From contig CP016836.1 of the NCBI GenBank assembly GCA_002240395.1, positions 2,170,001-2,234,000 on the forward strand: DNA of 64,000 bases. The letters are read 5' to 3'. Made by a program: the position numbers and the translations under genes. Each line of letters opens with the position of its first letter. The stretch's first letter is position 1. Shown here piece after piece: positions 54,047-64,000 of this stretch. A model generated the notes under the pieces. The model saw nothing but the letters and a program-made list of their open reading frames with translations. It made no database searches and had not been told where the DNA came from. This DNA is from Xanthomonas citri pv. mangiferaeindicae (GTDB lineage: Bacteria > Pseudomonadota > Gammaproteobacteria > Xanthomonadales > Xanthomonadaceae).

Positions 54047-54880
54047 CCCCCACCCAATTGAAGCGCCCCCCATCCCAACCCTTCCCGCAGGCGGGGGAGG
54101 GCTGACGCGCGGCATAGCCGCCGGGCCGGTCGCTCGAGGTCGCAGGACGCCACACCTCCCCCGCGCGCGGGGAGGTCGACGCCGTTAGGCGTCGGGTGGG
54201 GGTACGGGCTTGGGCGGTCAAGACAGAAGGCCGCGACATCGCCCTGCGGCCGCCCCCACCCAACCCTCCCCCGCAGGCGTGGGAGGGCTAAAGCGCGGCG
54301 CAGCCGCCGGGCCGGGCGCTCGAGGTCGCCGGACGCCACACCTCCCCGCGTGCGGGGAGGTCGACGCCGTTAGGCGTCGGGTGGGGGCACGGGCTTGGGC
54401 GGCCAAGACAGAACGCCGCGACATCGCCTGCGGCCGCCCCCACCCAACCCTCCCCCGCGCGCGGGGAGGGCTGACGCGCGGCATAGCCGCCGGGCCGGGC
54501 GCTTGTGAGGTCGCAGGACGCCACACCTCCCCCGCGTGCGGGGGAGGTCGACGCCGTTAGGCGTCGGGTGGGGGCATGGCTTGGGCGGCCAAGACGGAAG
54601 GCCGCGACATCGCCCTGCGGCCGCCCCCACCCAACCCTCCCCGCGCGCGGGGAGGGCTGACGCGCGGCATAGCCGCCGGGCCGGGCGCTTGTGAGGTCGC
54701 AGGACGCCACACCTCCCCGCGTGCGGGGGAGGTCGACGCCGTTAGGCGTCGGGTGGGGGCATGGCTTGGGCGGCCAAGACGGAAGGCCGCGACATCGCCC
54801 TGCGGCCGCCCCCACCCAACCCTCCCCGCAGGCGGGGGAGGGCTAGAGCGCGGCATAGCCGCTCCGGGCGCTCGTCGGCG
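54047..54880. repeat. Repeat island B: five tandem structured repeats
   Basis: Copies at 54047-54202, 54253-54387, 54437-54574, 54624-54759 and a truncated one from 54809, spaced about 185 bases. Each starts CCCCCACCC and ends GGGTGGGGG (perfect 9-base outer arms). Between them are CCCTCCCC/GGGGAGGG, GCGGC-ATA-GCCGC, CACCTCCCC/GGGGAGGT and CGACGCC-GTTA-GGCGTCG stems. A linker of about 48 bases, itself repeated, joins units and contains CTTGGGCGGCCAAG. No spacers of the CRISPR kind are present. Noncoding. Confidence 0.88.
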
Positions 54881-54979
54881 CGCAAGCCAGTGGCTTGCAA
54901 ACGCGCCTCCTCGTTCCGGCCCTCCGCGGCACAGCCGCTCCGGGCGCTCGCTGGGGCGCAAGGCATGCCTTGCAAACGC
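54851..54979. repeat. Direct repeat pair with covarying stem
   Basis: Two near-identical copies of about 53 bases (54851-54904 and 54927-54979) share GCxCAGCC/GCATAGCC, GCTCCGGGCGCTCG and TTGCAAACGC. Each has an internal stem: GCAAGCCA/TGGCTTGC in the first and GCAAGGCA/TGCCTTGC in the second. The differing position changes on both arms, so pairing is kept. Confidence 0.75.
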
Positions 54980-54996
54980 CCCCGCTCGCCCCGAGC

Positions 54997-55036
54997 TACA
55001 ATGCGCGTTGCCATCAAAGGGCGCCTGGCGCCCTTT
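54997..55036 (+). promoter_or_regulatory. secA -10 element and leader hairpin
   Basis: TACAAT (54997-55002) is a good -10 hexamer. Seven bases past the expected start site a hairpin has 9-base arms AAAGGGCGC (55016-55024) and GCGCCCTTT (55028-55036) with a 3-base loop, followed by one more T and TCTGTTT. It looks like an intrinsic terminator placed inside the secA leader, 65 bases before the start codon. It could also end upstream transcription if the true promoter is downstream. Confidence 0.45.
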
Positions 55037-55101
55037 TCTGTTTGCGGCTTCTGGGGAATCCGCCTCGGTCCCGCGCTCCGATTCCAGACTTCGGTACTCC
55101 A

Positions 55102-57858
<2,757 letters not shown>

Positions 57859-58129
57859 CCTGGCCGGCTCCGCCGTCGCGCGGGGCCGGTGCCTGAGGTC
57901 GGTCCGGACACGCATTCCGGAGATCGGCGCGCCACCGCCGGGTCATCGCGTGTATGGCACGCGTGGGGGCGGGCAGGGAGCGGAGGTCTGGCCCCATTCC
58001 GTCATCGACGTAGCCGCGGTGCATGCCGGGCGTCCCGGCCGAACGCGGCGTCGGCGGTACCGCCTGTACCGCTTGGCAAGCCGCCGTCGCCTGCCTAATC
58101 TCGACCCCCTGTCCGCCGAATTCAGAGGC

Positions 58130-59080
58130 ATGAGCGAACGCGTCGTCGAAGTCGTCGCCGGGGTCATCACCGACAAGCGCGGCCGCATCCTGCTGTCCCG
58201 GCGCACGCCGGGCCGCGACATGCCGGGCTTGTGGGAGTTTCCCGGCGGCAAATGCGAGCCGGGCGAGACCCCGGAAGCGGCGCTGGCGCGCGAACTCGAT
58301 GAAGAGCTCGGCATCCAGATCGTCGTCGGCGCGCCGCTGATGGTGGTGCCACAGCGCTATCCCAGTAAGCGCCTGCGGCTCGACGTCCGCCATGTCGCCC
58401 AATGGCACGGCACCCCCAAGGGCCGCGAAGGCCAGGCGTTGACCTGGGTCGCGCCCGACAAGCTCGGTCGCTACTCGATGCCGCCCGCCGACCTGCCCGT
58501 CGTGGCCGCCCTGCAGGCCCCCGATCGCTACCTCGTCACCCCGCCGCCCGGCGACGACGATGCCGCCTGGCTACGCAGCCTCGACGAGGCTTTGCGCAAC
58601 GGCATCCGCCGCGTGCAACTGCGCCTGCCGGGTATCGATCCGGACCGGCAGGCCCGCCTGCTCTCCGAGGCAGCTACACGCTGCCGCCGGCGCGGCGCCG
58701 AACTGCTGTTCAACGGCCCGCCGACGCTGGCCCAGGCTGCGGGCGTCGGCCTGCATCTCAAGGCCGCTGCGTTGCGCGACCACGCGATACGTCCGATCGC
58801 CCCTGGCCTGCCGCTCGCCGCCTCCTGCCACGACGCCGACGACCTCGCGCACGCTGCTCGTCTGGGATGCGACTTCGTCGTGCTGGGACCCGTCGCGGAG
58901 ACCGCCAGCCACCCCGGCCAATCCGGCATCGGTTGGCCGACCTTCGCCAGCCTGCGCGAACACAGCGCCCTGCCGATCTACGCCATCGGCGGCATGACCC
59001 CGTCCGATATCGAGACCGCCCGCCGCCACGGCGCCCAAGGCGTCGCCGCGATCCGCAGCCTCTGGCCCGGCGCCGCCTAA
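58130..59080 (+). CDS. mutT: Nudix hydrolase fused to ThiE-like domain (MutT)
   Basis: Two-domain protein of 316 aa. Residues 1-130 are a MutT Nudix hydrolase that should remove 8-oxo-dGTP; the Nudix box runs from Gly40 to Ile62 with all consensus residues (Glu46, Arg54, Glu55, Glu58, Glu59). Residues 140-316 resemble thiamine-phosphate synthase (ThiE): CHDADDLAHAARLGCDFVVLGPV and AIGGMTPSDIETARRHGAQGVAAI. The ThiE part lacks several substrate residues as far as I can see, so its activity is doubtful. Such fusions are known next to secA in Pseudomonas and xanthomonads. RBS AGAGG is four bases before the ATG. Confidence 0.9.
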   Translation: MSERVVEVVAGVITDKRGRILLSRRTPGRDMPGLWEFPGGKCEPGETPEAALARELDEELGIQIVVGAPLMVVPQRYPSKRLRLDVRHVAQWHGTPKGREGQALTWVAPDKLGRYSMPPADLPVVAALQAPDRYLVTPPPGDDDAAWLRSLDEALRNGIRRVQLRLPGIDPDRQARLLSEAATRCRRRGAELLFNGPPTLAQAAGVGLHLKAAALRDHAIRPIAPGLPLAASCHDADDLAHAARLGCDFVVLGPVAETASHPGQSGIGWPTFASLREHSALPIYAIGGMTPSDIETARRHGAQGVAAIRSLWPGAA

Positions 59081-59088
59081 GAAAACGG

Positions 59089-59610
59089 CCCCCATCCCAA
59101 CCTTCCACCCGTGAAGGGCGCAATGCCCGTAGAACGGGGGAAGGAGCAAGAGCAAGTATCCGTGTGCGCCGGTTTGACCGTGCGCTGTGCTGAAGTCGCC
59201 TCCCCCGCATGCGGGGGAGGCCGGCGCCTCTGGCGCCGGGTTGGGGCAGGGCTTGCCGCGGAAAGGCACCCCCATCCCAACCTTCCACCCGTGAAGGGCG
59301 CAATGCCCCGTAGAACGGGGGAAGGAGCAAGCACAAATGTCCGCGCGCGCCGGATTTGACCGCACGCCGCGTGTCGGGTCGCCTCCCCCGCGTGCGGGTG
59401 AGGCCGGCGCCCCGGCGCCGGGTGGGGGCGGGCATGTCGCGGGAAAGCAGCCCCATCCCAACCTTCCCCCGTAGAACGGGGGAAGGAGCAAGAGCAAGTA
59501 TCCGTGCGCGCCGGTTTGACCGTGCGCTGTGCTGAAGTCACCTCCCCCGCCCGCGGGGGAGGTCGGTGCCGAAGGCGCCGGGTGGGGGCAGAGGGCTTGC
59601 CGCGGCGGCC
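59089..59610. repeat. Repeat island C: three tandem structured repeats
   Basis: Three units start with CCCATCCCAA at 59091, 59271 and 59452, so the period is 180-181 bases. Each has a CCTTCC...GGAAGG stem, a shared middle (AGTATCCGTG..GCGCCGGTTTGACCG in copies 1 and 3), a CCTCCCCC/GGGGGAGG-type stem and an inner stem (CCGGCGCC/GGCGCCGG or CGGTGCC/GGCGCCG), ending GGGTTGGGG or GGGTGGGGG. It fills the gap between the Nudix gene and coaE. No gene is supported here. Confidence 0.85.
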
Positions 59611-59641
59611 TACGGCGCGCAACGTCACCGGGCGTCGTCGA

Positions 59642-60274
59642 TCAGCCCGCCGCCAATCCGCCCGCACGCGCTGCGGCGAGCGCGCGATAGCGGGTGTCGA
59701 GCTCGCCGATGCGGGCGTCCAGGTCGGCGAGGCTGCCGTCGTTGACGACGACGTCGTCGGCGATCGCCAGGCGGGCCTCGCGGGTCGCCTGGGCGGCGAT
59801 CATTTCCTGGGCCAGCGTTTCGTCGATGCCGTCGCGGCGGAGCAGGCGCGCCAGTTGGACCGCCACCGGCACGTCGATCACCAGCACGCGATCGAGCCAC
59901 GGGTAGTGAGCGCGTCCGCCTTCGGCCAGTAACGGGATCGCCGCGATCACATACGGGCCCGTGGCCGCCTTGCAAGCGGTCTGCAGGGCGAGCCGGATGC
60001 GCGGATGGAGGATGGCTTCCAGGCGCTTGCGCGCGTCCGGGTCGGCGAAGATCCGTCGCCGCATCGCGGCGCGATCAAGCACGCCGTCGGCGGCCAGGGC
60101 GTCGGTCCCGAAGGCCGCGACCACCTCGGCCAGGCCTTCGCTGCCGCGCGCGACCGCTGCATGCGCGGCGAGGTCGGCGTCGGCGACGACAATGCCACGC
60201 GCTTCGAACGCCGCCGTGGCCGCGGACTTGCCCGAGGCGATGCCGCCGGTGAGACCGATGACCAGCGCGCCCAT
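59642..60274 (-). CDS. coaE: Dephospho-CoA kinase
   Basis: Last step of coenzyme A synthesis, 210 aa. It starts MGALVIGLTGGIASGKS with the P-loop at residues 10-17. The CoA-binding DADLAAHAAVARGS, HPRIR and IPLLAEGG motifs and VVVNDGSLADLDARI near the C-terminus match the family. It lies 12 bases after pilD in the usual pilB-pilC-pilD-coaE order. Confidence 0.96.
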   Translation of the reverse strand: MGALVIGLTGGIASGKSAATAAFEARGIVVADADLAAHAAVARGSEGLAEVVAAFGTDALAADGVLDRAAMRRRIFADPDARKRLEAILHPRIRLALQTACKAATGPYVIAAIPLLAEGGRAHYPWLDRVLVIDVPVAVQLARLLRRDGIDETLAQEMIAAQATREARLAIADDVVVNDGSLADLDARIGELDTRYRALAAARAGGLAAG

Positions 60275-60286
60275 CGTGGCGATGCG

Positions 60287-61150
60287 CTACTGCAGCCCGG
60301 ACACGCGTAGGTAGAACGCGGTCAGGTCCTGGCCCCACATGAAGGTCACCCAGCCGGCCACCGCCAGATACGGTCCGAACGGGATCGGCGTGGCCCGGTC
60401 GCGTCCGCGCACCGCGAGGATGATCGAGCCGACGATCGCGCCGGTCACCGCCGACAGCAGGATGATCGGCAGCAGCCCGGCCAGCCCGCACCAGGCGCCG
60501 AGCGCAGCCAAGAGCTTGAAGTCGCCGTGGCCCATGCCCTCCTTGCCGGTCGCCTGCTTGAACAGCCACCACACCGACCACAGGCTGGCGTAGCCGACCA
60601 CCGCGCCCAGCAATGCGGGCTTGGCCGGCATGTACAGGTTGTCGAGGCTGGCGATGAGCCCCAGCCACATCAGCGGCAACGTCAAGGAGTCGGGCAACAG
60701 TTGGGTGCGCGCATCGATGCCCGACAGGGCCACCAGAAAGCCGGTCAGCACCAGTGCGCCGAAGCCCTGCCAGCCGAAGCCGAACCGCCACACGCAGGCC
60801 GCGAACAGCAGCATCGTCAGCAGTTCGATCGCCGGGTACTGGACCGAGATCGGCGCCTTGCAGCTGCGGCAGCGCCCGCGCAGCGCCAGCCAGCTGATCA
60901 CCGGGATGTTCTCGTACCACGACAACTGATGCCCGCAATGCGGGCAATGCGAGCGTTCGACGACGATGCCCGGAGGCGGCGGGTCGTAGAGGTCGGGCTC
61001 GCCGAGGATCTCGCGGCTGTCGCGCTTCCACTGCCATTCCAGGCGCCTGGGCAGACGCAGGATCACCACGTTGAGGAAGCTGCCCACAAGCAGGCCGAGG
61101 CCGGCGGCGAGGGGATAGCCCAGGGCCGGGTTGTGATCGAGAAAAGCCAT
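60287..61150 (-). CDS. pilD: Prepilin peptidase PilD (GspO/XpsO)
   Basis: Inner-membrane aspartyl peptidase and N-methyltransferase, 287 aa. The zinc cysteines are Cys69, Cys72, Cys94 and Cys97 (CPHC and CRSC). Catalytic Asp146 lies in GIDARTQLLPD and Asp210 in GHGDFKLLAA. About eight membrane helices. It should process PilA and also the pseudopilins GspG-K encoded at 7.5-10.4 kb, since the gsp set has no peptidase of its own. It starts MAFLDHNPALGYPL, three bases after the pilC stop. Confidence 0.97.
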   Translation of the reverse strand: MAFLDHNPALGYPLAAGLGLLVGSFLNVVILRLPRRLEWQWKRDSREILGEPDLYDPPPPGIVVERSHCPHCGHQLSWYENIPVISWLALRGRCRSCKAPISVQYPAIELLTMLLFAACVWRFGFGWQGFGALVLTGFLVALSGIDARTQLLPDSLTLPLMWLGLIASLDNLYMPAKPALLGAVVGYASLWSVWWLFKQATGKEGMGHGDFKLLAALGAWCGLAGLLPIILLSAVTGAIVGSIILAVRGRDRATPIPFGPYLAVAGWVTFMWGQDLTAFYLRVSGLQ

Positions 61151-61153
61151 GCG

Positions 61154-62434
61154 TCAGCCGGTCGCCGCCATCGCGAGTTTGAAGATCGGCAGGTACATCG
61201 CGATCACGATCGCGCCGACCAGGGTGCCGATGATGACCATCACGAACGGTTCGATCAGGCTCGAGATCGCATCGACGGCGTTATTGACCTCTTCTTCGTA
61301 GAACTCGGCCACCTTGAACAGCATCGTGTCCAGCGCGCCCGCCTCCTCGCCGATCGCGGTCATCTGCACCACCATGTGCGGGAACAGGGCCGTCTGCCGC
61401 ATCGCCATGTTGAGCTGGTAGCCCACGGCCACATCGTCACGCATGCGCAGCACCGCGTGCTCGTAGACCGAGCTGCCGGTCGCGCCCGACACCGAGTCCA
61501 GCGCCTCGACCAGCGGCACGCCGGCCTTGAAGGTCACGCCCAGCGTGCGCGCGAAGCGCGCGATCGACGAGTTGTGCAACACCCGGCCGACCACAGGCAG
61601 ACGCAGCAGCATGCGATCCACCCCGTGCTGCAGTGCTGGGGAGCGCTTGAACGCGAACATGAAACCGAACGCGGACGCAAACACGACGATGGCGATCAGC
61701 CACCACCACTTCACCATCATCGCCGAGATGCCGAACACCAGCTCGGTGAACGCCGGCAGGTCGGTGCCGAAGCTCTCGAAGGTCTCACGGAACGTCGGCA
61801 CGACGAACACCATCAGGATCGCGCAGACCAGGATGGCCACGCCGATGATCGCGACCGGGTAGAACAGCGCTTTCTTGATCTTGCCCTTGATCGACTCGAT
61901 GCTCTCCTTGTACGAGGCAATCGTGTCGAGCACGGTTTCCAGCGCGCCGGCCGACTCGCCCGCGCGCACCAGGTTGCGGTAGAGCTCGTCGAACTGCACC
62001 GGATATTTGCTCAGCGCCTCGAAGATCGACGCGCCGCCCTCGATGTCGACGCGGATGCCGTCGACCATCTGCTTCATGCGCGGGTTCTTCTGGCCGTTGC
62101 CGATGATCTCCAGCGCCTGCACCACCGGTACACCGGACTTCATCATCGTCGCGGTCTGGCGGCTGAAGATTGCGATGTCGCGCGCGGAAATCGCCTTGCC
62201 GGCGCCGCCGAACAGCGGCTGGCGCTTGGGCTGCACCAGCGTCGGCTGGATGCCCTGGCGACGCAGTTCGGCGCGCAACAGATTGGCGCTCTTGGACTGC
62301 TGCTCGCCCTTCATCTTGATGCCGCGCTTGTCCGTGCCCTCCCAGGCGAACAGGCGCAGCGTCACCCCGGCTTGCGCCGGCGTCGCGTTCGAAGCGCGGA
62401 CAGTCTTGCGGGCCGCGGTGCGTGAGGTCGACAT
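61154..62434 (-). CDS. pilC: Type IV pilus inner-membrane platform protein PilC
   Basis: Platform protein of the type IV pilus motor, 426 aa, homologous to GspF at 3.9 kb. A charged N-terminal extension precedes two T2SSF domains (RDIAIFSRQTATMMKSGVPVVQALE and IARFARTLGVTFKAGVPLVEALD). Three membrane helices: KKALFYPVAIIGVAILVCAILMVFVV, WWWLIAIVVFASAFGFMFAF and the C-terminal IEPFVMVIIGTLVGAIVIAMYLPI. A 102-base gap separates it from pilB. Confidence 0.97.
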   Translation of the reverse strand: MSTSRTAARKTVRASNATPAQAGVTLRLFAWEGTDKRGIKMKGEQQSKSANLLRAELRRQGIQPTLVQPKRQPLFGGAGKAISARDIAIFSRQTATMMKSGVPVVQALEIIGNGQKNPRMKQMVDGIRVDIEGGASIFEALSKYPVQFDELYRNLVRAGESAGALETVLDTIASYKESIESIKGKIKKALFYPVAIIGVAILVCAILMVFVVPTFRETFESFGTDLPAFTELVFGISAMMVKWWWLIAIVVFASAFGFMFAFKRSPALQHGVDRMLLRLPVVGRVLHNSSIARFARTLGVTFKAGVPLVEALDSVSGATGSSVYEHAVLRMRDDVAVGYQLNMAMRQTALFPHMVVQMTAIGEEAGALDTMLFKVAEFYEEEVNNAVDAISSLIEPFVMVIIGTLVGAIVIAMYLPIFKLAMAATG

Positions 62435-62536
62435 GGAACGTTCCCCAGGGGTCGGCGTGTCCCTCGCCGGACGGATGGCCGCATGGTAGCGAAAACCGGC
62501 CCCTGGCGCTCGACGCCGCAGGCCCCGGACGGGGAA

Positions 62537-64000
62537 TCAGTCCTTGGTGACGCGGTTGATCTCGGCCAGGCTGGTCAGGCCCTGGCGGGCCTTCTCCAGC
62601 GCCGACTGGCGCAGGTCCTTGACCCCCGCACGCTGCGCAGCCTCGGCGATCTGCATCGCGTTGCCGCCCTGAAGCACGATCGTCTGGATCTGCTCGCTCA
62701 TCGGCATCACCTGGTACACGCCCACGCGTCCGCGGTAGCCGTTGGTGCATTCATCGCAGCCCACCGGCTCGTAGATCTCCACGCCCGCGCGGACCTGCTC
62801 CTCGGTGAAGCCTTCGGTGAGCAGCGCATGGTCGGGCAGCACGACGCGCTGCTTGCAGCGCGGGCACAGCCGCCGCGCCAGTCGCTGGGCGATCACCAGC
62901 GTGACCGAGCTGACGATGTTGTACGGCGCGATGCCCATGTTCATCAGGCGCGCGATGGTCTGCGGCGCGTCGTTGGTGTGCAGCGTCGAGAGCACCATAT
63001 GGCCGGTCTGCGCCGCCTTGATGCCGATCTCCGCGGTTTCCAGGTCGCGGATCTCGCCGACCATGATCACGTCCGGGTCCTGACGCAGGAACGCGCGCAG
63101 CGCCGCGGCGAACGTCATGCCCCGACGCTCGTTCTGCTGCACCTGGTTCACGCCCGGCAAGCGGATCTCGACCGGGTCCTCGACCGTGGAGATATTGCGG
63201 GTCTCATCGTTGAGGATGCCCAGCGCCGTGTACAGCGAGACCGTCTTGCCCGAGCCGGTCGGGCCGGTGACCAGCACCATGCCGTAAGGCTTGTGGATCG
63301 CATCGAGGAACAGCTTCTGCTGGTCGGGCTCATAGCCCAGCTTGTCGATGCCCAGCTTCGCGGCGCTGGCATCGAGAATACGCAGCACCACCTTCTCGCC
63401 GAACAACGTCGGCAGCGTGCTCACGCGGAAGTCGATCTGTCGTGTCTTGGACAGGTTCAATTTGATGCGCCCGTCCTGCGGCGCCCGCTTCTCGGCGATG
63501 TCGAGCTGCGCCATCACCTTCAGGCGCGCGGCGATGCGCTGGTTGAGCTTGACCGGCACCTTGGCCGCCAGCTTGAGCATGCCGTCGACGCGTAGCCGCA
63601 CCCGGTAGTCGGTCTCGTAGGGCTCGAAGTGGATATCCGAGGCACCGCGCTTGATCGCATCGACCAGCACCTTGTTGACGAAGCGCACGATCGGCGCATC
63701 GTCCTTGCCGTCGACGACGTTCTCGATCCGGCCGCCGTCCTCGTCGTTGCCCACATCCAGGCTCTCGAGACCTTCGGCATCGTCGAGCGCGCCGGCCAGC
63801 GAATCCGAGCTCGACAGCCACAACTCCAAGGTGCGGCGGATGCTGTCCTCATCGACCAGGATCGGCTCGACGGTGAGATTGGTCTGGAACTTGATGTCGT
63901 CCAGCGCCAGGGTGTTGGTCGGATCGGCGGTACCCACGAACAGGCGCGGCCCGCGCTGGAACAGCGGCAGCACCGCATGCTTGTTGAGCAGTTCCTCACT
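62537..64000 (-). CDS. pilB: Type IV pilus extension ATPase PilB (5' end outside window)
   Basis: Hexameric ATPase for pilus extension; the C-terminal 487 residues are visible and the reading frame stays open to the window edge (SEELLNKHAVLPLFQ), so the N-terminus lies beyond it. Walker A GPTGSGKTVSLY, Asp box EDPVEIRLPG, Walker B DPDVIMVGEIRD and His box STLHTNDA are present. Unlike gspE in this window, it keeps the zinc tetracysteine, with CPRC and CDEC. Confidence 0.96.
   Translation of the reverse strand, partial: SEELLNKHAVLPLFQRGPRLFVGTADPTNTLALDDIKFQTNLTVEPILVDEDSIRRTLELWLSSSDSLAGALDDAEGLESLDVGNDEDGGRIENVVDGKDDAPIVRFVNKVLVDAIKRGASDIHFEPYETDYRVRLRVDGMLKLAAKVPVKLNQRIAARLKVMAQLDIAEKRAPQDGRIKLNLSKTRQIDFRVSTLPTLFGEKVVLRILDASAAKLGIDKLGYEPDQQKLFLDAIHKPYGMVLVTGPTGSGKTVSLYTALGILNDETRNISTVEDPVEIRLPGVNQVQQNERRGMTFAAALRAFLRQDPDVIMVGEIRDLETAEIGIKAAQTGHMVLSTLHTNDAPQTIARLMNMGIAPYNIVSSVTLVIAQRLARRLCPRCKQRVVLPDHALLTEGFTEEQVRAGVEIYEPVGCDECTNGYRGRVGVYQVMPMSEQIQTIVLQGGNAMQIAEAAQRAGVKDLRQSALEKARQGLTSLAEINRVTKD

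Noticed and set aside
54060..54860. Several open frames through repeat island B on both strands
   Set aside because: They translate the repeats themselves, in several frames at once, giving periodic Arg/Pro/Gly-rich peptides. The noncoding structured repeat explains them.
54047..54880. CRISPR array
   Set aside because: The periodic repeats are about 185 bases, longer than CRISPR repeats. The linkers are themselves near-identical instead of unique, and no cas gene is present.
55001..55101. SecM-like leader peptide starting at the ATG at 55001
   Set aside because: The frame runs on through secA in a different phase without an arrest motif, and the ATG overlaps the -10 hexamer.
60527..62425. 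A plus-strand open frame of about 630 codons opposite pilD and pilC
   Set aside because: His/Arg/Gln/Asp-rich composition typical of an antisense shadow; the pil genes on the minus strand are complete and in the known order.

Overview
The window is a very GC-rich chromosomal segment. Its gene content and order point to a gammaproteobacterium of the family Xanthomonadaceae (Lysobacter/Luteimonas/Xanthomonas group). The type II secretion genes follow the Xps order (E-F-G-H-I-J-K-L-M-N-D), the secretin is a lipoprotein, the division/cell-wall (dcw) cluster starts with mraZ and lacks murD, and dciA and an M23 peptidase sit between lpxC and secA. The assignment is by recognition of families and order, not by a search. 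I saw no tRNA, CRISPR array, integrase or intact insertion sequence.

Layout. 1-15.3 kb: a small unknown gene, a DUF2242 lipoprotein and an eleven-gene type II secretion set (gspE to gspD). The set is split between gspF and gspG by a Fur-type iron module on the opposite strand (DUF3649, PepSY membrane protein, DUF3325). 15.3-24.8 kb: two glycosyltransferase-like genes, pncB, a DUF3667 membrane protein, then pyrF, map, a P-loop kinase-like gene and ettA on the minus strand, and glyA on the plus strand. 24.9-30.7 kb: nrdR, ribD, an FMN riboswitch, and ribE-ribB-ribH-nusB-thiL. 30.7-35.4 kb: a frameshifted TlpA-like gene, yraN, a frameshifted lpoA-like gene, rsmI, an alpha/beta-hydrolase lipoprotein and the RNase P RNA. 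36-52.4 kb: the dcw operon mraZ-rsmH-ftsL-ftsI-murE-murF-mraY-ftsW-murC-ddl-ftsQ-ftsA-ftsZ, a terminator, then lpxC. 52.6-59 kb: dciA (minus), an M23 peptidase, secA and a Nudix/ThiE-like fusion. 59.6-64 kb: coaE, pilD, pilC and the 3' part of pilB, all minus strand.

How the genes fit together. The prepilin peptidase PilD at 61 kb should process both the type IV pilin and the Gsp pseudopilins encoded at 7.5-10.4 kb. The rib genes make FMN, which should feed back through the riboswitch. The dcw cluster, lpxC, dciA and secA link envelope synthesis, division, helicase loading and secretion. Most operon genes overlap by ATGA or GTGA, implying translational coupling.

Least ordinary features. Three intergenic islands (35.5-35.9, 54.0-54.9 and 59.1-59.6 kb) carry a family of long structured repeats whose inner stems differ in sequence yet keep pairing. 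The dcw leader has a consensus-like promoter, a four-repeat MraZ operator and a perfect DnaA box. The dcw cluster has lost both murD and murG. Two neighbouring genes carry single-base frameshifts.
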